NCBI RefSeq assembly: GCF_000755245.1
Contig: NZ_BBMP01000007.1
Location: forward strand, 349,147-413,146
Length of the DNA stretch: 64,000 nucleotides
Source: Halococcus sediminicola
GTDB taxonomy: Archaea; Halobacteriota; Halobacteria; Halobacteriales; Halococcaceae
Direction: 5' to 3'
The position numbers and the translations under genes were made by a program. This document shows positions 35,474 through 45,228 of the stretch, one piece after another. The notes beneath the pieces are model-generated. The model made no database searches, had not been told where the DNA came from, and saw only the letters and a program-made list of their open reading frames with translations. Positions within the stretch are counted from its first letter, which is position 1; every line of letters starts with the position of its first letter.

Positions 35474-35606
35474 CTATCTCCTATTTCAAAGTCGTCTTCT
35501 TCCGGACTGGCGTATCGATGCTTGTTGCTTCGTTCCTGAACCTTCCCACAAACCGGATATCTGGAGACCCGGAGAGTTATACTCGCTGCTCAAGAAGCAA
35601 CTAGCG

Positions 35607-36470
35607 ATGATTATTGCTGAAACCGGCGACAAGTACCAGTTCGTCACGCAGCCTGACCACGCGACCCTCTCAGGACGACTAGCAGCCCACTGGGGTAACG
35701 GCGTGTTTGATCAGCCTGCTCCCCGTTCGGCGGTCCGTATCGCAGCTGACCATCACGACCACGGCTGGCAGAGCTACGATCTGCGCCCACATCTCACTGA
35801 CGAGGGGACGCCACGAGGCTTCACGAACGTTCCCGACGACGAGTGGGTAGAGTTTTACACCCGTGGTATTGAGAGGGTTACCGACGTTGATGCCTATGCC
35901 GGACTGTTGACGTCGATGCACGCGACAGGTCTGCGTCGCGGCGGCTACGGAGTCCGCTCATCGATTCCCGACCAATCGGATGATCCGCCGTACGAATCGT
36001 TCGTTACCGAACAAGAGCAGTTCCAGCGTGAGATCCTCGCCGACCTACAGGAGGGCCGCTACAGCACGTACGCAGGACCGAACGAACAGGAGTTCCTTGC
36101 AGACCTGCACGAGACAGGTGACGCTGAAGCAACGAATGTGTCCCCAACGGAGAGTCGACTCTGGACGAACTATCTCCTGCTCCAAACGTTCGACGTGCTC
36201 TCGTTGTATCTCTGTGGAGCGCTGTCGTTTGATCGGACCGAGATCGGACCAGTGCCTCCATCGACAGCCGACGAACCGATTTCGCTGACAGTCGAACCGA
36301 TCGGCCTGTCGTCAGTGGCTGTGGAGCCATCCCCGTTCGACACCACTCCGCTCACACTCTCAGTAGCAACACGAACCGTGCAAGGAATCGAGTGCGAGGG
36401 GACAGAGACGGATGTCGTTGAGGCGTACTACAATGCGGAGCAACGACAGACTGCGTTCACGCTGTACTGA
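35607..36470 (+). CDS. DUF3891 family protein
   Basis: 287 aa. The 'DHATLSGRLAAHWG' and 'AADHHDHGWQSYD' motifs near the N-terminus and 'SRLWTNYLLLQTFDVLSLYL' are the DUF3891 marks; clustered His and Asp suggest a metal site (HD-like), though no reaction is known. TATA-like box GTTATACT centred 27 bases before the ATG. Standalone gene in the island. Confidence 0.78.
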   Translation: MIIAETGDKYQFVTQPDHATLSGRLAAHWGNGVFDQPAPRSAVRIAADHHDHGWQSYDLRPHLTDEGTPRGFTNVPDDEWVEFYTRGIERVTDVDAYAGLLTSMHATGLRRGGYGVRSSIPDQSDDPPYESFVTEQEQFQREILADLQEGRYSTYAGPNEQEFLADLHETGDAEATNVSPTESRLWTNYLLLQTFDVLSLYLCGALSFDRTEIGPVPPSTADEPISLTVEPIGLSSVAVEPSPFDTTPLTLSVATRTVQGIECEGTETDVVEAYYNAEQRQTAFTLY

Positions 36471-36594
36471 GCGAACTGCGAGTCACACGGCCGGGTTCGT
36501 ACGGTTCACCGATTCTTCATGGTACCTACTGGGCGTGTAGAGAGCGCGCACTCCCACCACCCCGTTTTATGTGAAGGAACCATATGAAACCGCG

Positions 36595-37695
36595 ATGACG
36601 CACGATACACTGTTTGAGTCGTTCGATATCAATGGATTGTCGCTTGACAACCGAGTTGGCCTCGCACCAATGACTCGAACGAGCGCAACGGAAGAAGGGC
36701 ATCCCACAAGAGAGATGGCCCGCTACTATACCTCATTTGCTCGTGGTGGCTTTCCGTTTCTTGTTTCTGAGGGTATTTACACAGACACAGCTCATAGCCA
36801 AGGCTATCCAAACCAACCGGGGTTGGCAACTGACGCACAAGCCGATGAATGGGAAGAAGTCGTCGACGCAGTCCATGAGGAGGGAAGCGTCTTTTTTGCC
36901 CAACTCATGCATGCTGGCCCACAGGCACAAGGCAATCGTTACGTTGACGACACTGTAGCGCCGTCTCCGTACCAGCCTCCGGGCGAGATGGCGGAGGTAT
37001 ACGGCGGTTCTGGAGCCTACCAAACGGCCATTGAGCTAGACGAGAGTGGACTCAGCGAGGTGAAAACTGGCTTTGTTGAGTCTGCAGAACGTGCCGCAAA
37101 AGCCGGCTTCGAGGGGGTAGAAATCCACGCTGCAAACGGTTACCTCTTGCACGCATTTATCGACCCTCTGGTAAACGAGCGTAATGACAAATATGGTGGC
37201 AGCCCAGAAGCCCGCGCACGCTTTCCCGCAGAAATCATTGCAGCCATCCAAGAGACGACACCTGAAGAGTTCGTTGTTGGCGTCCGCACTTCCCAAACTG
37301 CCGTCACTGACGAAGAACGGACATGGCCCGATGAAGAAGACACTGCGAAAGCGGTCTTTGAGTCGTTCACCAACGCTGGTGCGGACTACATCCATGTGAC
37401 TGAACCAGAAGTCACCGAACCCGCATTCGGCGAAACCGGTCGCACGCTCACCGAATTGGCTGACCAATACAGCGAAACAGTGATAATCACGAATGGAGGA
37501 CTCGGCGACCCGGAAAAAGCGCGCACAGCACTGGCTGATGGCGCTGATCTCGTGACACAGGCGACAGCTGCACTAGCCAATCACGATTGGCCGAACCGCG
37601 TCCGACAGGGTGACGAACTCGCCAACCTTGATCCGAGCGTTGTTTTCGAGCCGGATGCATCAATCAGTGCTGCAGAGATTCCAAACGACGACTAG
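36595..37695 (+). CDS. NADH:flavin oxidoreductase, old yellow enzyme family
   Basis: 366 aa. FMN-binding TIM barrel with 'VGLAPMTRTSATEEG', 'FAQLMHAGPQAQ', 'EIHAANGYLLHAFIDP' (active-site His/Asn), 'DKYGGS' and 'ITNGGLGDPEKA'. It reduces electron-poor alkenes or related xenobiotics with NAD(P)H. ATG 36595 is chosen since a TATA box (36564-36571) is 27 bases upstream; a GTG at 36571 overlaps that box. Just downstream lies a decayed membrane gene. Confidence 0.88.
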   Translation: MTHDTLFESFDINGLSLDNRVGLAPMTRTSATEEGHPTREMARYYTSFARGGFPFLVSEGIYTDTAHSQGYPNQPGLATDAQADEWEEVVDAVHEEGSVFFAQLMHAGPQAQGNRYVDDTVAPSPYQPPGEMAEVYGGSGAYQTAIELDESGLSEVKTGFVESAERAAKAGFEGVEIHAANGYLLHAFIDPLVNERNDKYGGSPEARARFPAEIIAAIQETTPEEFVVGVRTSQTAVTDEERTWPDEEDTAKAVFESFTNAGADYIHVTEPEVTEPAFGETGRTLTELADQYSETVIITNGGLGDPEKARTALADGADLVTQATAALANHDWPNRVRQGDELANLDPSVVFEPDASISAAEIPNDD

Positions 37696-37703
37696 CTCAT
37701 ATC

Positions 37704-38384
37704 ATGGACATCGGGTTCGTTGCGATGACGCCGATAATCGTGGGCATCACCGGGATCGATTCGCCGCTAACGATGGCCGGTCTCTGCGCGCTTGGCTACG
37801 CAACAGGGTGGTCATGCGCTACAATATCCGGTATCTCGAGCCAGTTTCTACCGAGAAATGAATTCTACGCGACTTGTCAAATGCTTCCCGGGGAGCATTG
37901 ATCGCAGCGTCCGTCGTGAACGTTGCATATTATCTACATCTACTGGGTGGTGTCACCGTTTTCATTATCGTCGGCTCCTTTAATTTCGATGGTGGCGCGC
38001 TGTCCGGATCGGGAATTGCTGTCGCGGTACTCGTCGCTCTCGGTCTGATCGGCTTTCCTCCGCGGTCTGGACAAATTCAATGAGTTAAGTGAGCGGACGA
38101 CGGCCTTCAACCTCGCGGCCGTCTCGGCGATTATCATTGGATTCGACGCGTACAACATACAAGTAGCTCTAACAGGGAACTGGGTGCTCCCCGACTACAA
38201 CCCGCCGCTGACCACCCAAGGCGCACGACAGATCCTCGGGTTCTTCGCCCTCGTCCAAGGTTTCGAGGCCTCGCGGTACATCGGTCGAGAGTACAGTGCG
38301 GAACGTGGTCGCTTTTCATGTCTTAAACTGGATTCCGGAGGCGGTCGGGACAGCGACATTTCCGCGTGGAGACCGTTGCAGTGA
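37704..38384 (+). pseudogene. decayed multi-pass membrane (permease-like) protein gene
   Basis: Three consecutive frames must be joined: 'TPIIVGITGIDSPLTMAGLC' (from 37704), then from about 37874 'GALIAASVVNVAYYLHLLGG', then from about 38055 'LDKFNELSERTTAFNLAAVS' and 'QILGFFALVQGFEASRYIG'. Joined, they read as part of a hydrophobic transporter-like protein of a haloarchaeal family I cannot name. At least two single-base frameshifts, and probably truncation at both ends, make it non-functional. It fills the 717-base gap between the OYE gene and GH15. Confidence 0.65.
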
Positions 38385-38411
38385 CACGAACGAGCCGAAA
38401 GGTAGGCTGGT

Positions 38412-40268
38412 TCAGTCGGGCGTGGTCGTATCGCTGTTCGCGGATTCGATCCCCATCGGTTCGATATCAGGTTGCTCTTTTCCCTCAGATCTGCCGAGAT
38501 ACAACGCAGAGTTGATGAGACCGATATGGCTGAATGCCTGTGGGAAGTTGCCCAGTTGTATCCCGGTTTCGGCGTCGATCTCCTCGGCCAGCAGTCCGAG
38601 TGGACTCACGTATTCCAGAATGTTCTCGAAACGCTCACGCGCTTCGTTGACCCGGCCTGAGAGTACGAGTGCGTCGATTAGCCAGAACGAACACAGCACG
38701 AACGCTCCTTCCTCGCCAGGGAGCCCATCGTCGCCATCGTAGCGATGGACCAACCCGTCGTCGGTCGCCAGTCGGTCGTCGATGGCGTCAATAGTGCCCT
38801 GCACGCGCGGATCGTCGAACGGCAGGAACCCAACTATCGGAATCAACAATCCGGTTGCGTCGAGCGTGTCAGTCCCGTCGAAGGACTGGACGAAGCTATT
38901 CAGGTCCTCGTCGAACCCACGCTCGATGACGGTCTCTTTGATCTCCTCGCGAGTCTGTCGCCATTCTTCGATTGGAGCCTCGAAGCCTCTTTGGTCGGCG
39001 AGCGCCAGCCCGCGATCGAGCGCAGCCCAGCACATCACTTTCGAGTAGACGAAGTGGCGGGCGTCGCCGCGGACTTCCCAGATGCCCGCGTCTTTTTCGT
39101 CCCAGACCTTCCGGACGTACTCAATGATTTCCCGGAGTGACTCCCACTCCTCCGTATCTAAGCGATTGTCTCCACGTGAGGTATCATACGCCGCGAGTAC
39201 GATCTCGCCGTAGATGTCGAGTTGGCGCTGGCCAGCCGCGTCGTTGCCGATCCGTACTGGCTGGGAGTTGCGATACCCAGAGAACTCTTCGATCTCCTCT
39301 TCGGTGAGGTCGCTTTCGCCGTGAAGCCCGTACAGTGGCTGGATGTCTTTCGGGTTTTCGACTTGGCAGAGATCGAGAAACCACTCGAAATACGATCCAG
39401 CCTCCTCAGTGTGACCGAGGTTCGCCAGTGCTTGGAGGGTAAAGGCGGTGTCGCGCAACCACGAGAATCGGTAATCCCAGTTACGAATGCCGCCGATCTC
39501 CTCGGGCAGTGAGGTGGTCGGGGCGGCGGCGATGGCGCCCGTTTCGACGTGGGTCATCAGCTTGAGAACTAATCCCGAGCGCACCGCGAGGTCGTGCCAC
39601 GGCCCGCCGAAAACACATTCGGAGTCCTCTGGGCACGTATGCGCCCAGTCGCGCCAGAACTCGACGGTTTGACTCAGCGCCGCTGCTGGATCGGTGTCGG
39701 CGTCCTCAGTTCCAGTACACCGCAGGAGGAACCACGCGGTCTCATCCGCTTCCAGCGCAACCGTCCCGGTTGCGTGATCGTCGTGGATGTCGAGCGAAAT
39801 TGGGCCTTCAAGTACCGCCCGTTCATCCGCACCCTCGGCGCGAACTCCCTTATCGGTTGGTTCGAGTGTGATTTCGGCGCGGTCGTAATCGAACCGGGGT
39901 TCGAGGTTCACCTCAAGCTCAATCGTTCCGTCGGTGCAGTCCACCTTCCGGTAGAGCACTTTCTTGGGGTGGTCGGTCTCCCCGGCCGGCGGCATGAAGT
40001 CAGTTATCGTCGCTGTTCCGGTAGACGTTTGAAAGGTGGTCTCCAAGACGTTCGTTCGGCCAACGTACTGCTGGATGCTGTCGAATGAGTTAGTAGGATT
40101 GATTTGGAATCGTCCGCCTCGGTCGGGGTCGAGTATTGCGGCGAACATACTCGGCGACTCGAGGTGCGGGAAGGGGAACCAGTCAATCGACCCACTCGGA
40201 TCGATGAGTGCACACGTTTCGAGATTGCCGATGAGACCATAGTGTTCGAGTGGGGTGAAGTCGCTCAT
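38412..40268 (-). CDS. glycoside hydrolase family 15 protein (glucoamylase/trehalase-like)
   Basis: 618 aa. N-terminal beta domain 'EHYGLIGNLETCALIDPSGS' and 'DWFPFPHLESPSMFAAIL', then the (alpha/alpha)6 barrel with 'GIRNWDYRFSWLRDTAFTL', 'DIQPLYGLHGE', 'WEVRGDARHFVYSKVMCW' and 'NFPQAFSHIGLINSAL', all GH15 marks. It hydrolyses alpha-glucosidic bonds (short glucans or trehalose) in the cytoplasm; no signal peptide. ATG 40268. A degraded paralogue lies at 48774-50065. Confidence 0.9.
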   Translation of the reverse strand: MSDFTPLEHYGLIGNLETCALIDPSGSIDWFPFPHLESPSMFAAILDPDRGGRFQINPTNSFDSIQQYVGRTNVLETTFQTSTGTATITDFMPPAGETDHPKKVLYRKVDCTDGTIELEVNLEPRFDYDRAEITLEPTDKGVRAEGADERAVLEGPISLDIHDDHATGTVALEADETAWFLLRCTGTEDADTDPAAALSQTVEFWRDWAHTCPEDSECVFGGPWHDLAVRSGLVLKLMTHVETGAIAAAPTTSLPEEIGGIRNWDYRFSWLRDTAFTLQALANLGHTEEAGSYFEWFLDLCQVENPKDIQPLYGLHGESDLTEEEIEEFSGYRNSQPVRIGNDAAGQRQLDIYGEIVLAAYDTSRGDNRLDTEEWESLREIIEYVRKVWDEKDAGIWEVRGDARHFVYSKVMCWAALDRGLALADQRGFEAPIEEWRQTREEIKETVIERGFDEDLNSFVQSFDGTDTLDATGLLIPIVGFLPFDDPRVQGTIDAIDDRLATDDGLVHRYDGDDGLPGEEGAFVLCSFWLIDALVLSGRVNEARERFENILEYVSPLGLLAEEIDAETGIQLGNFPQAFSHIGLINSALYLGRSEGKEQPDIEPMGIESANSDTTTPD

Positions 40269-40281
40269 AAGTATCAAGTTC

Positions 40282-40413
40282 CTATTGGATACTCATGATT
40301 ACTCGCAGCAAATCGGTTGGCCTCATTCCGTCTTTCAGGGGGACGGGAATCGATTCAGCATCTTTCATACGTTCAAAGACCGAACCACTAGCAGTTGTAT
40401 CTGCCGCCCTCAT
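40282..40413 (-). CDS. possible 43-aa protein upstream of GH15
   Basis: A short open frame on the minus strand begins ATG 40413 ('MRAADTTASGSVFERMKDAE') and ends 13 bases before the GH15 ATG. A clear TATA box (TATAAA, about 40444-40449) lies 35 bases upstream of its ATG, so the transcript that carries GH15 would start just before it. The protein matches nothing I recognise; it could be a leader peptide or only chance. Confidence 0.35.
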   Translation of the reverse strand: MRAADTTASGSVFERMKDAESIPVPLKDGMRPTDLLRVIMSIQ

Positions 40414-40452
40414 TCAAGAATCTCGAATTCCGTGTGAACAAGTTTATAGCTG

Positions 40453-41466
40453 TCATTCTTTTGTCTTAATGGCCATATCATCTACTGATTCTGGTTTTGA
40501 TGCTGGGATGAGCCAAGCGGGCACCATCCGAATGAGAACGACCATTCCAGCTAACTCAACGAGCGTTTGTGTCACCACTACCGCCGGTGTGAGCTCATAG
40601 CCAGTTGGTAAGACCAGAGTCAGTGGAAGAATGACCAGTGAGTTTCGAGTGACTGACGTGAACACGAGAGCACGACTTTTCCCCACTTCCATCGGTAAAA
40701 GACAGGTCGCTCCCTATCCGAGTAGAGGCATGATGATGATGAGAAAGGCCACGTAAACGGGGACTACTACAGCAACCTGATTGATCGAATTCTCGACACG
40801 CGATAGCTGGGAGGTGATAATTACGAACAGCGTGACACTCATTATCGGAGCTGGCAACCACCCCATCGTGTCTTTCAATCGTTTTCCAATCTCGGCACGC
40901 TCTGCTCCTGCCTCAGTGAGCCACGCAAGCGTCAATGGAAGAGCGATGATGAGCAAAAACGTCTCAATGAATGGACCCGCCTGTATGAATTCTGCCACCC
41001 GTTCGCCCATGAACACCCAGAGGTATCCGGGGAGAAGCAACAACTGGACGAGCAACAGTACTGGTGCCGCAGCCGTGATCTGCTCTGAGTTACCGCCCGC
41101 CAGTTCCGTGAACGAGATCACGTAGTCGATACACGGTGTGAGCAAGACCATGAATACCCCCACGAGAATAGCTGGGTTTTGTGGAAGAAATCGAGCGAGA
41201 ATGAAGACAATAACTGGGATTACGAGGAAGTTCATCCCTAGCGCAGCAAGCATGAATCGGGTGTTTGTGAACGCATTTCGGAGTTCAGTAAAAGGCACTT
41301 CGAGAAACGTCACATATAGCAGCACTACGAGAACAGGATTGATGAGTTGTTCCAGAGTAGAACTTAGCTCCGACCGAGCAGTATTCACAAAAATCGCGAG
41401 AAGGACACCGACCGCGTAGACGAGAATTTGATGGCGCTGAATCCACTCCTTTATGACCATTCCCAT
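40453..41466 (-). pseudogene. ACR3/BASS-family arsenite-type carrier with in-frame TAG
   Basis: Read through, 337 codons form one hydrophobic ten-helix carrier: N-part 'SSTLEQLINPVLVVLLYVTF' and 'LLTPCIDYVISFTELAGG', C-part 'SRALVFTSVTRNSLVILPL' and 'TPAVVVTQTLVELAGMVVL', typical of ACR3/bile-acid-symporter arsenite exporters. A single TAG (40714-40716, codon 251) interrupts it with the frame unchanged on both sides. It is either a fresh nonsense mutant or is made as two pieces ('MEVGKSRALVF' could restart). TATA box CATAAAG is 27 bases before ATG 41466. Confidence 0.75.
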
Positions 41467-41489
41467 TGAGTATCTTCTGTTCTACAGCA

Positions 41490-41496
41490 CTTTATG
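41490..41496 (-). promoter_or_regulatory. TATA box of the ACR3-like gene
   Basis: Minus-strand CATAAAG centred 27 bases before the ATG at 41466 predicts leaderless transcription. The promoter being intact argues that the downstream nonsense codon is recent. Confidence 0.5.
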
Positions 41497-41608
41497 AGAG
41501 GTCCATCGCCTAATTCAATTTATATCGTGAGAAGAAGTGTTTGCGTGGCTTCCTGAGTGAATAGGAGAACGTCAACACGCTCATACCCTTCTCGATCCTA
41601 TCGGGAGT

Positions 41609-42358
41609 ATGCGTGAATTTGTCTTTGCTCTCGAGTACGCTCCGGAGACAAACGCCGTTGCTGATATCCTCGCTGCTAATCCGGAAACCAAGATTCGCTC
41701 GCTTTCGTGCCACGTTACTTCCAATCATCTCTGGCGTGTCGACCACATCACTGGAAGGCAGGATGCACTTGACAAACTTACTGAAACCGTCGCCAATACT
41801 GAGTACTACACCGATTGTTTAGCTCGCCGTGATTGTGAAGCTGATTGGGAAACCCAGGTCCTTGACCGGAATGAGGATGCGCTCGTCCTCTACTCATATT
41901 GGACACGTACTCCAGCCTGTACTTCGATCCCTCACCTCGCTCTCGATCACTTCGGTGATGGTCTCATCTTTGAGACGGGGTGGGCTGGACGCCAATATGA
42001 GTGGCATATCATTGCATCCGACAGCACTTCGTTTGGTGATTTTCAGAACGCTATTCAGTTCGAAATCGATGAGACTACCGGTGTAACTTTTCTCCGAATC
42101 GGTAATACGACCACCGCAGCTTCAAAAACTGCTGAGTCCACCCTCACACCCGAACAGGACGCTGCCATCCGTACAGCTATCGAACACGGATACTACCAGA
42201 CACCTCGCGAGATAGAAACCTACGAACTCGCTGAAAAGCTCGATATCCCCGGCTCAACACTTGCATATCGACTCCGCCGTGCTGAAGCGCAGCTAGCTGA
42301 AACCTATATCGCAACTTCTTCTCCATCCACCTCCCCCCTCCCTTCGTCCGATAGTTGA
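41609..42358 (+). CDS. HTH_10 (Bat-type) transcriptional regulator
   Basis: 249 aa. The C-terminal 60 residues form the HTH_10 bacterio-opsin-activator domain: 'LTPEQDAAIRTAIEHGYYQT', 'ETYELAEKLDIPGSTLAYRL'. The N-terminal part is the associated sensor-like beta domain; it has four Cys ('SCHVTS', 'DCLARRDC', 'PACTS') which could bind metal. Encoded divergent from the ACR3-like carrier and directly before the Zn/Cd ATPase, so a metal-responsive regulator of one or both is inferred. Confidence 0.8.
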   Translation: MREFVFALEYAPETNAVADILAANPETKIRSLSCHVTSNHLWRVDHITGRQDALDKLTETVANTEYYTDCLARRDCEADWETQVLDRNEDALVLYSYWTRTPACTSIPHLALDHFGDGLIFETGWAGRQYEWHIIASDSTSFGDFQNAIQFEIDETTGVTFLRIGNTTTAASKTAESTLTPEQDAAIRTAIEHGYYQTPREIETYELAEKLDIPGSTLAYRLRRAEAQLAETYIATSSPSTSPLPSSDS

Positions 42359-42361
42359 GTG

Positions 42362-42381
42362 GAGTTGGTGTGTACCAACTC
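42362..42381. promoter_or_regulatory. perfect 8-bp inverted repeat, candidate operator
   Basis: GAGTTGGT-GTGT-ACCAACTC lies four bases after the regulator stop and 33-52 bases before the ATPase ATG (42414), immediately upstream of where a leaderless TATA/BRE would be. A 20-base dyad of this quality in a 55-base gap is unlikely to be chance. The regulator upstream is the obvious candidate ligand, though a different metalloregulator could bind. Confidence 0.6.
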
Positions 42382-42413
42382 AAAGCGTTTGTCCGTAGAA
42401 ATCATTCAATGGG

Positions 42414-44978
42414 ATGATGAGTACAGATAGACTTGGTTCGGGCGATACTGATTCCCGAACTGTCACACTGGACGTACCGGGGATGGACTGTCCCTCCTGT
42501 GCGGAGAGGATCGTCAATAGTGTCTCAAAACGGGACGGCATCGTTACGGTCGACCCACAGGTGATGACTGGAACCGTCCACATCGAGTATCTCCCAGAAG
42601 TGGTCGAAGCCGACGACCTCATCGAACGTGTGCAGGCTGCTGGCTACGACGTCGAATCACGGGATGACCTCCAGACCGAGCGGTTCGACGTGCCTACTAT
42701 GGATTGTGCGTCCTGTGCCGGAAAAATCGAAAATGCGCTTGACTCCGTTACAGGGATTCAGGAGCGGGAGACCCTCCCAACAACTGGCACTGTCATCGCA
42801 ACCTATGACCCTGGACGAACTTCTCATGCCAATCTCGTTAGTGCGATCGAGAGTGCGGGCTACGCTGTCGAAGAGACTGACCCAGACACAGCGAACGAAG
42901 ACCTCGTGGAAGAAAACCGAGCACGAGATGTCTGGCTGAGTCCTCGTGCACTCAAAACGTGGGTTGGTGGTGGGTTGCTGCTCATCGGCCTCGTACTGGA
43001 CTTCCTTCTATCCGGATTCAACGTAACACTCATCGCGCCACTCGGCCGCGAGGTCGGCACCGCTGAACTATTCTACTTCGCTGGAGCGCTGGTGAGTGGC
43101 GAGCAGATCCTTCGAAACGGATACTATTCTCTCCGCACGCGTTCGCTGGACATCGACCTCCTGATGAGTCTCGGTATTCTCGGCGCGATTATCGCGAGCC
43201 TCGTCTTTAGCGAAGCTCTCTATCTCGAAGCTGGGATGCTCGCCGTGCTGTTCAGCGTTGCCGAGTTAATGGAAGAATATGCAATGGATCGCGCTCGCTC
43301 CTCGCTTCGTGAGTTGGTGGACCTCTCGCCGACGACTGCAACTGTTCGCAGAGACGGCGAGGAAACGACCATTCCAGTTGAACAACTACGAGTAGGTGAC
43401 AGGGCCATCGTTCGGCCCGGCGACCGCATCCCTGCTGATGGAACCGTTGTTGAAGGCGAAAGTGCAGTCAATCAGGCTCCAATCACTGGCGAGAGCATTC
43501 CCGTTGATAAGACGAACGATGACGAAGTATACGCGGGTACTATCAATAAAGAGGGGTATCTCGAAGTTGAGGTTACCTCTGCGGCCGAAGATAGCACACT
43601 TGCCCGAATTATCCAACTTGTCGAGGATGCTCAGCGAGACAAAACCGAACACGAACGGTTCGTCGACCGATTCGCTGGCCAATACACACCGGTTGTCGTC
43701 ACACTCGCTGTCCTCGTTGCTGCCGTGCCACCACTACTCATCGACAGCACTATCTCGGTTGGTATCGCCGGTCAATCGCTGGTATTCCCTGGCGACTGGG
43801 CAACGTGGTTCAAGCACGGGTTAGCGCTTCTCGTCCTTTCGTGTCCGTGCGCATTGGTCATTAGTACCCCCGTCAGTGTCGTCTCCGGGATTACGAGTGC
43901 CGCGAAGAATGGCGTACTGATCAAGGGTGGCAGACATCTAGAATCAGTTGGAAAGGTGAAAGCCGTCGCATTCGACAAAACGGGAACACTCACGCACGGC
44001 GAACTCTCTGTGACCGACGTTATTCCTAAGAGCGGCGAATCCGAAGAATCCATTCTATCCTTAGCAGCAAGTCTCGAATCGCGGAGTGAACACCCCATCG
44101 GGAAAGCGATCGTTGAGAGGGCTAACGAAGCAGACGTCAAGATCGCTGGCGTCTCTACATTCGAGAGTCTGACTGGGAAAGGAATTCAAGCAGAATTGAA
44201 CGACGAAACATACTTCGCCGGAAAGCCTGCGCTGTTCGAAGAACTAGGTGTTTCGCTTGACACTGCTCGTACTAGGTCCGACGGCGGTGTCACCGTCGAG
44301 AGTTCCGTTAGTCAGAGTCCTACTGAGGATAGTAGAAACACGATCGAAGACCTGCAGTCCGAGGGGAAGACCGTGATTCTCGTCGGCACTGAAAGCCAGA
44401 TTCTGGGTGTGATTGCAGTGGCTGATGAGGTCCGCACGGAGGCGAAACAGGCGGTTGAGCGTCTGCACGAGTTAGGCATTGAACACACCGTGATGCTCAC
44501 CGGTGATAATGAGCTGACCGCACAAGCGGTCGGTGAGGCAGCAGGAGTCGACGATGTGCGCGCCGAATTGCTACCTGAACAGAAGGCTGGGACGGTGGCC
44601 ACACTTGACGAGGAATATGGCGGAATGATGATGGTTGGCGATGGAATCAACGATGCGCCAGCACTTGCGACGGCGACAGTTGGAGTTGCAATGGGTGCCG
44701 CAGGGACCGATACAGCAGTCGAGTCAGCGGACGTCGCGCTAATGAGTGATGAGCTCTCGAAGCTCCCATATCTCTATGGGCTCTCAGGGAAGGCGAACAG
44801 CGTTATCCAACAGAACATTTGGGGAAGCATTGGTGTGAAAGCATTGCTAGCGATAGGTGTCCCCTTTGGTCTAGTAAACGTGGCCGTCGCTGTTGTTGTA
44901 GGAGACATGGGAATGAGCCTTGGTGTGACGTCAAACGCGCTTCGGCTAGCAAGGATTGTTCCCGACCGATTTAGGTAA
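42414..44978 (+). CDS. P1B-type metal ATPase, Zn/Cd/Pb type, two HMA domains
   Basis: 854 aa. Two N-terminal heavy-metal-associated domains (Cys26/Cys29 in 'GMDCPSC', Cys98/Cys101 in 'MDCASC'), TGE loop 'ITGES', intramembrane 'LSCPCALVISTPVSVVSG', phosphorylation Asp 'DKTGTLTHGE', 'GDGINDAPA' hinge, and last helix with 'VVGDMGMSLGVTSNALRL'. The SCPCALVIST context and Asp-x-Gly in the last helix indicate the ZntA-like P1B-2 class (Zn/Cd/Pb) rather than copper. It would export toxic divalent metal. Codon use is AT-richer than CopA and CopB nearby. Confidence 0.9.
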   Translation: MMSTDRLGSGDTDSRTVTLDVPGMDCPSCAERIVNSVSKRDGIVTVDPQVMTGTVHIEYLPEVVEADDLIERVQAAGYDVESRDDLQTERFDVPTMDCASCAGKIENALDSVTGIQERETLPTTGTVIATYDPGRTSHANLVSAIESAGYAVEETDPDTANEDLVEENRARDVWLSPRALKTWVGGGLLLIGLVLDFLLSGFNVTLIAPLGREVGTAELFYFAGALVSGEQILRNGYYSLRTRSLDIDLLMSLGILGAIIASLVFSEALYLEAGMLAVLFSVAELMEEYAMDRARSSLRELVDLSPTTATVRRDGEETTIPVEQLRVGDRAIVRPGDRIPADGTVVEGESAVNQAPITGESIPVDKTNDDEVYAGTINKEGYLEVEVTSAAEDSTLARIIQLVEDAQRDKTEHERFVDRFAGQYTPVVVTLAVLVAAVPPLLIDSTISVGIAGQSLVFPGDWATWFKHGLALLVLSCPCALVISTPVSVVSGITSAAKNGVLIKGGRHLESVGKVKAVAFDKTGTLTHGELSVTDVIPKSGESEESILSLAASLESRSEHPIGKAIVERANEADVKIAGVSTFESLTGKGIQAELNDETYFAGKPALFEELGVSLDTARTRSDGGVTVESSVSQSPTEDSRNTIEDLQSEGKTVILVGTESQILGVIAVADEVRTEAKQAVERLHELGIEHTVMLTGDNELTAQAVGEAAGVDDVRAELLPEQKAGTVATLDEEYGGMMMVGDGINDAPALATATVGVAMGAAGTDTAVESADVALMSDELSKLPYLYGLSGKANSVIQQNIWGSIGVKALLAIGVPFGLVNVAVAVVVGDMGMSLGVTSNALRLARIVPDRFR

Positions 44979-45228
44979 CGTCACAATTTTCACTAACATT
45001 CTACGCAGAATTTTGTCAGCGTGAGAAACCCTGGTTTCTTGACCGTCAACCAATCTACAGCGGTTGTGCCCTGAGCAGCGAATAGCAATTAGAACGGTTG
45101 GTGTTCAAGGATGTACTCCATAATAAGCCGTTCACGAGCGTCAACGAATTCCTCAAATATTATGTCCTTGGCCCCTTCCGGGACGTGGTGGGTCTGTTTG
45201 TAGTCCTCTGTTCGGGGGCAGTGTCTAG

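Noticed and set aside
40714..40716. TAG as a recoded amino acid (pyrrolysine)
   Set aside because: Pyrrolysine genes are not known in haloarchaea, none are in the window, and the ACR3 family has no such residue.
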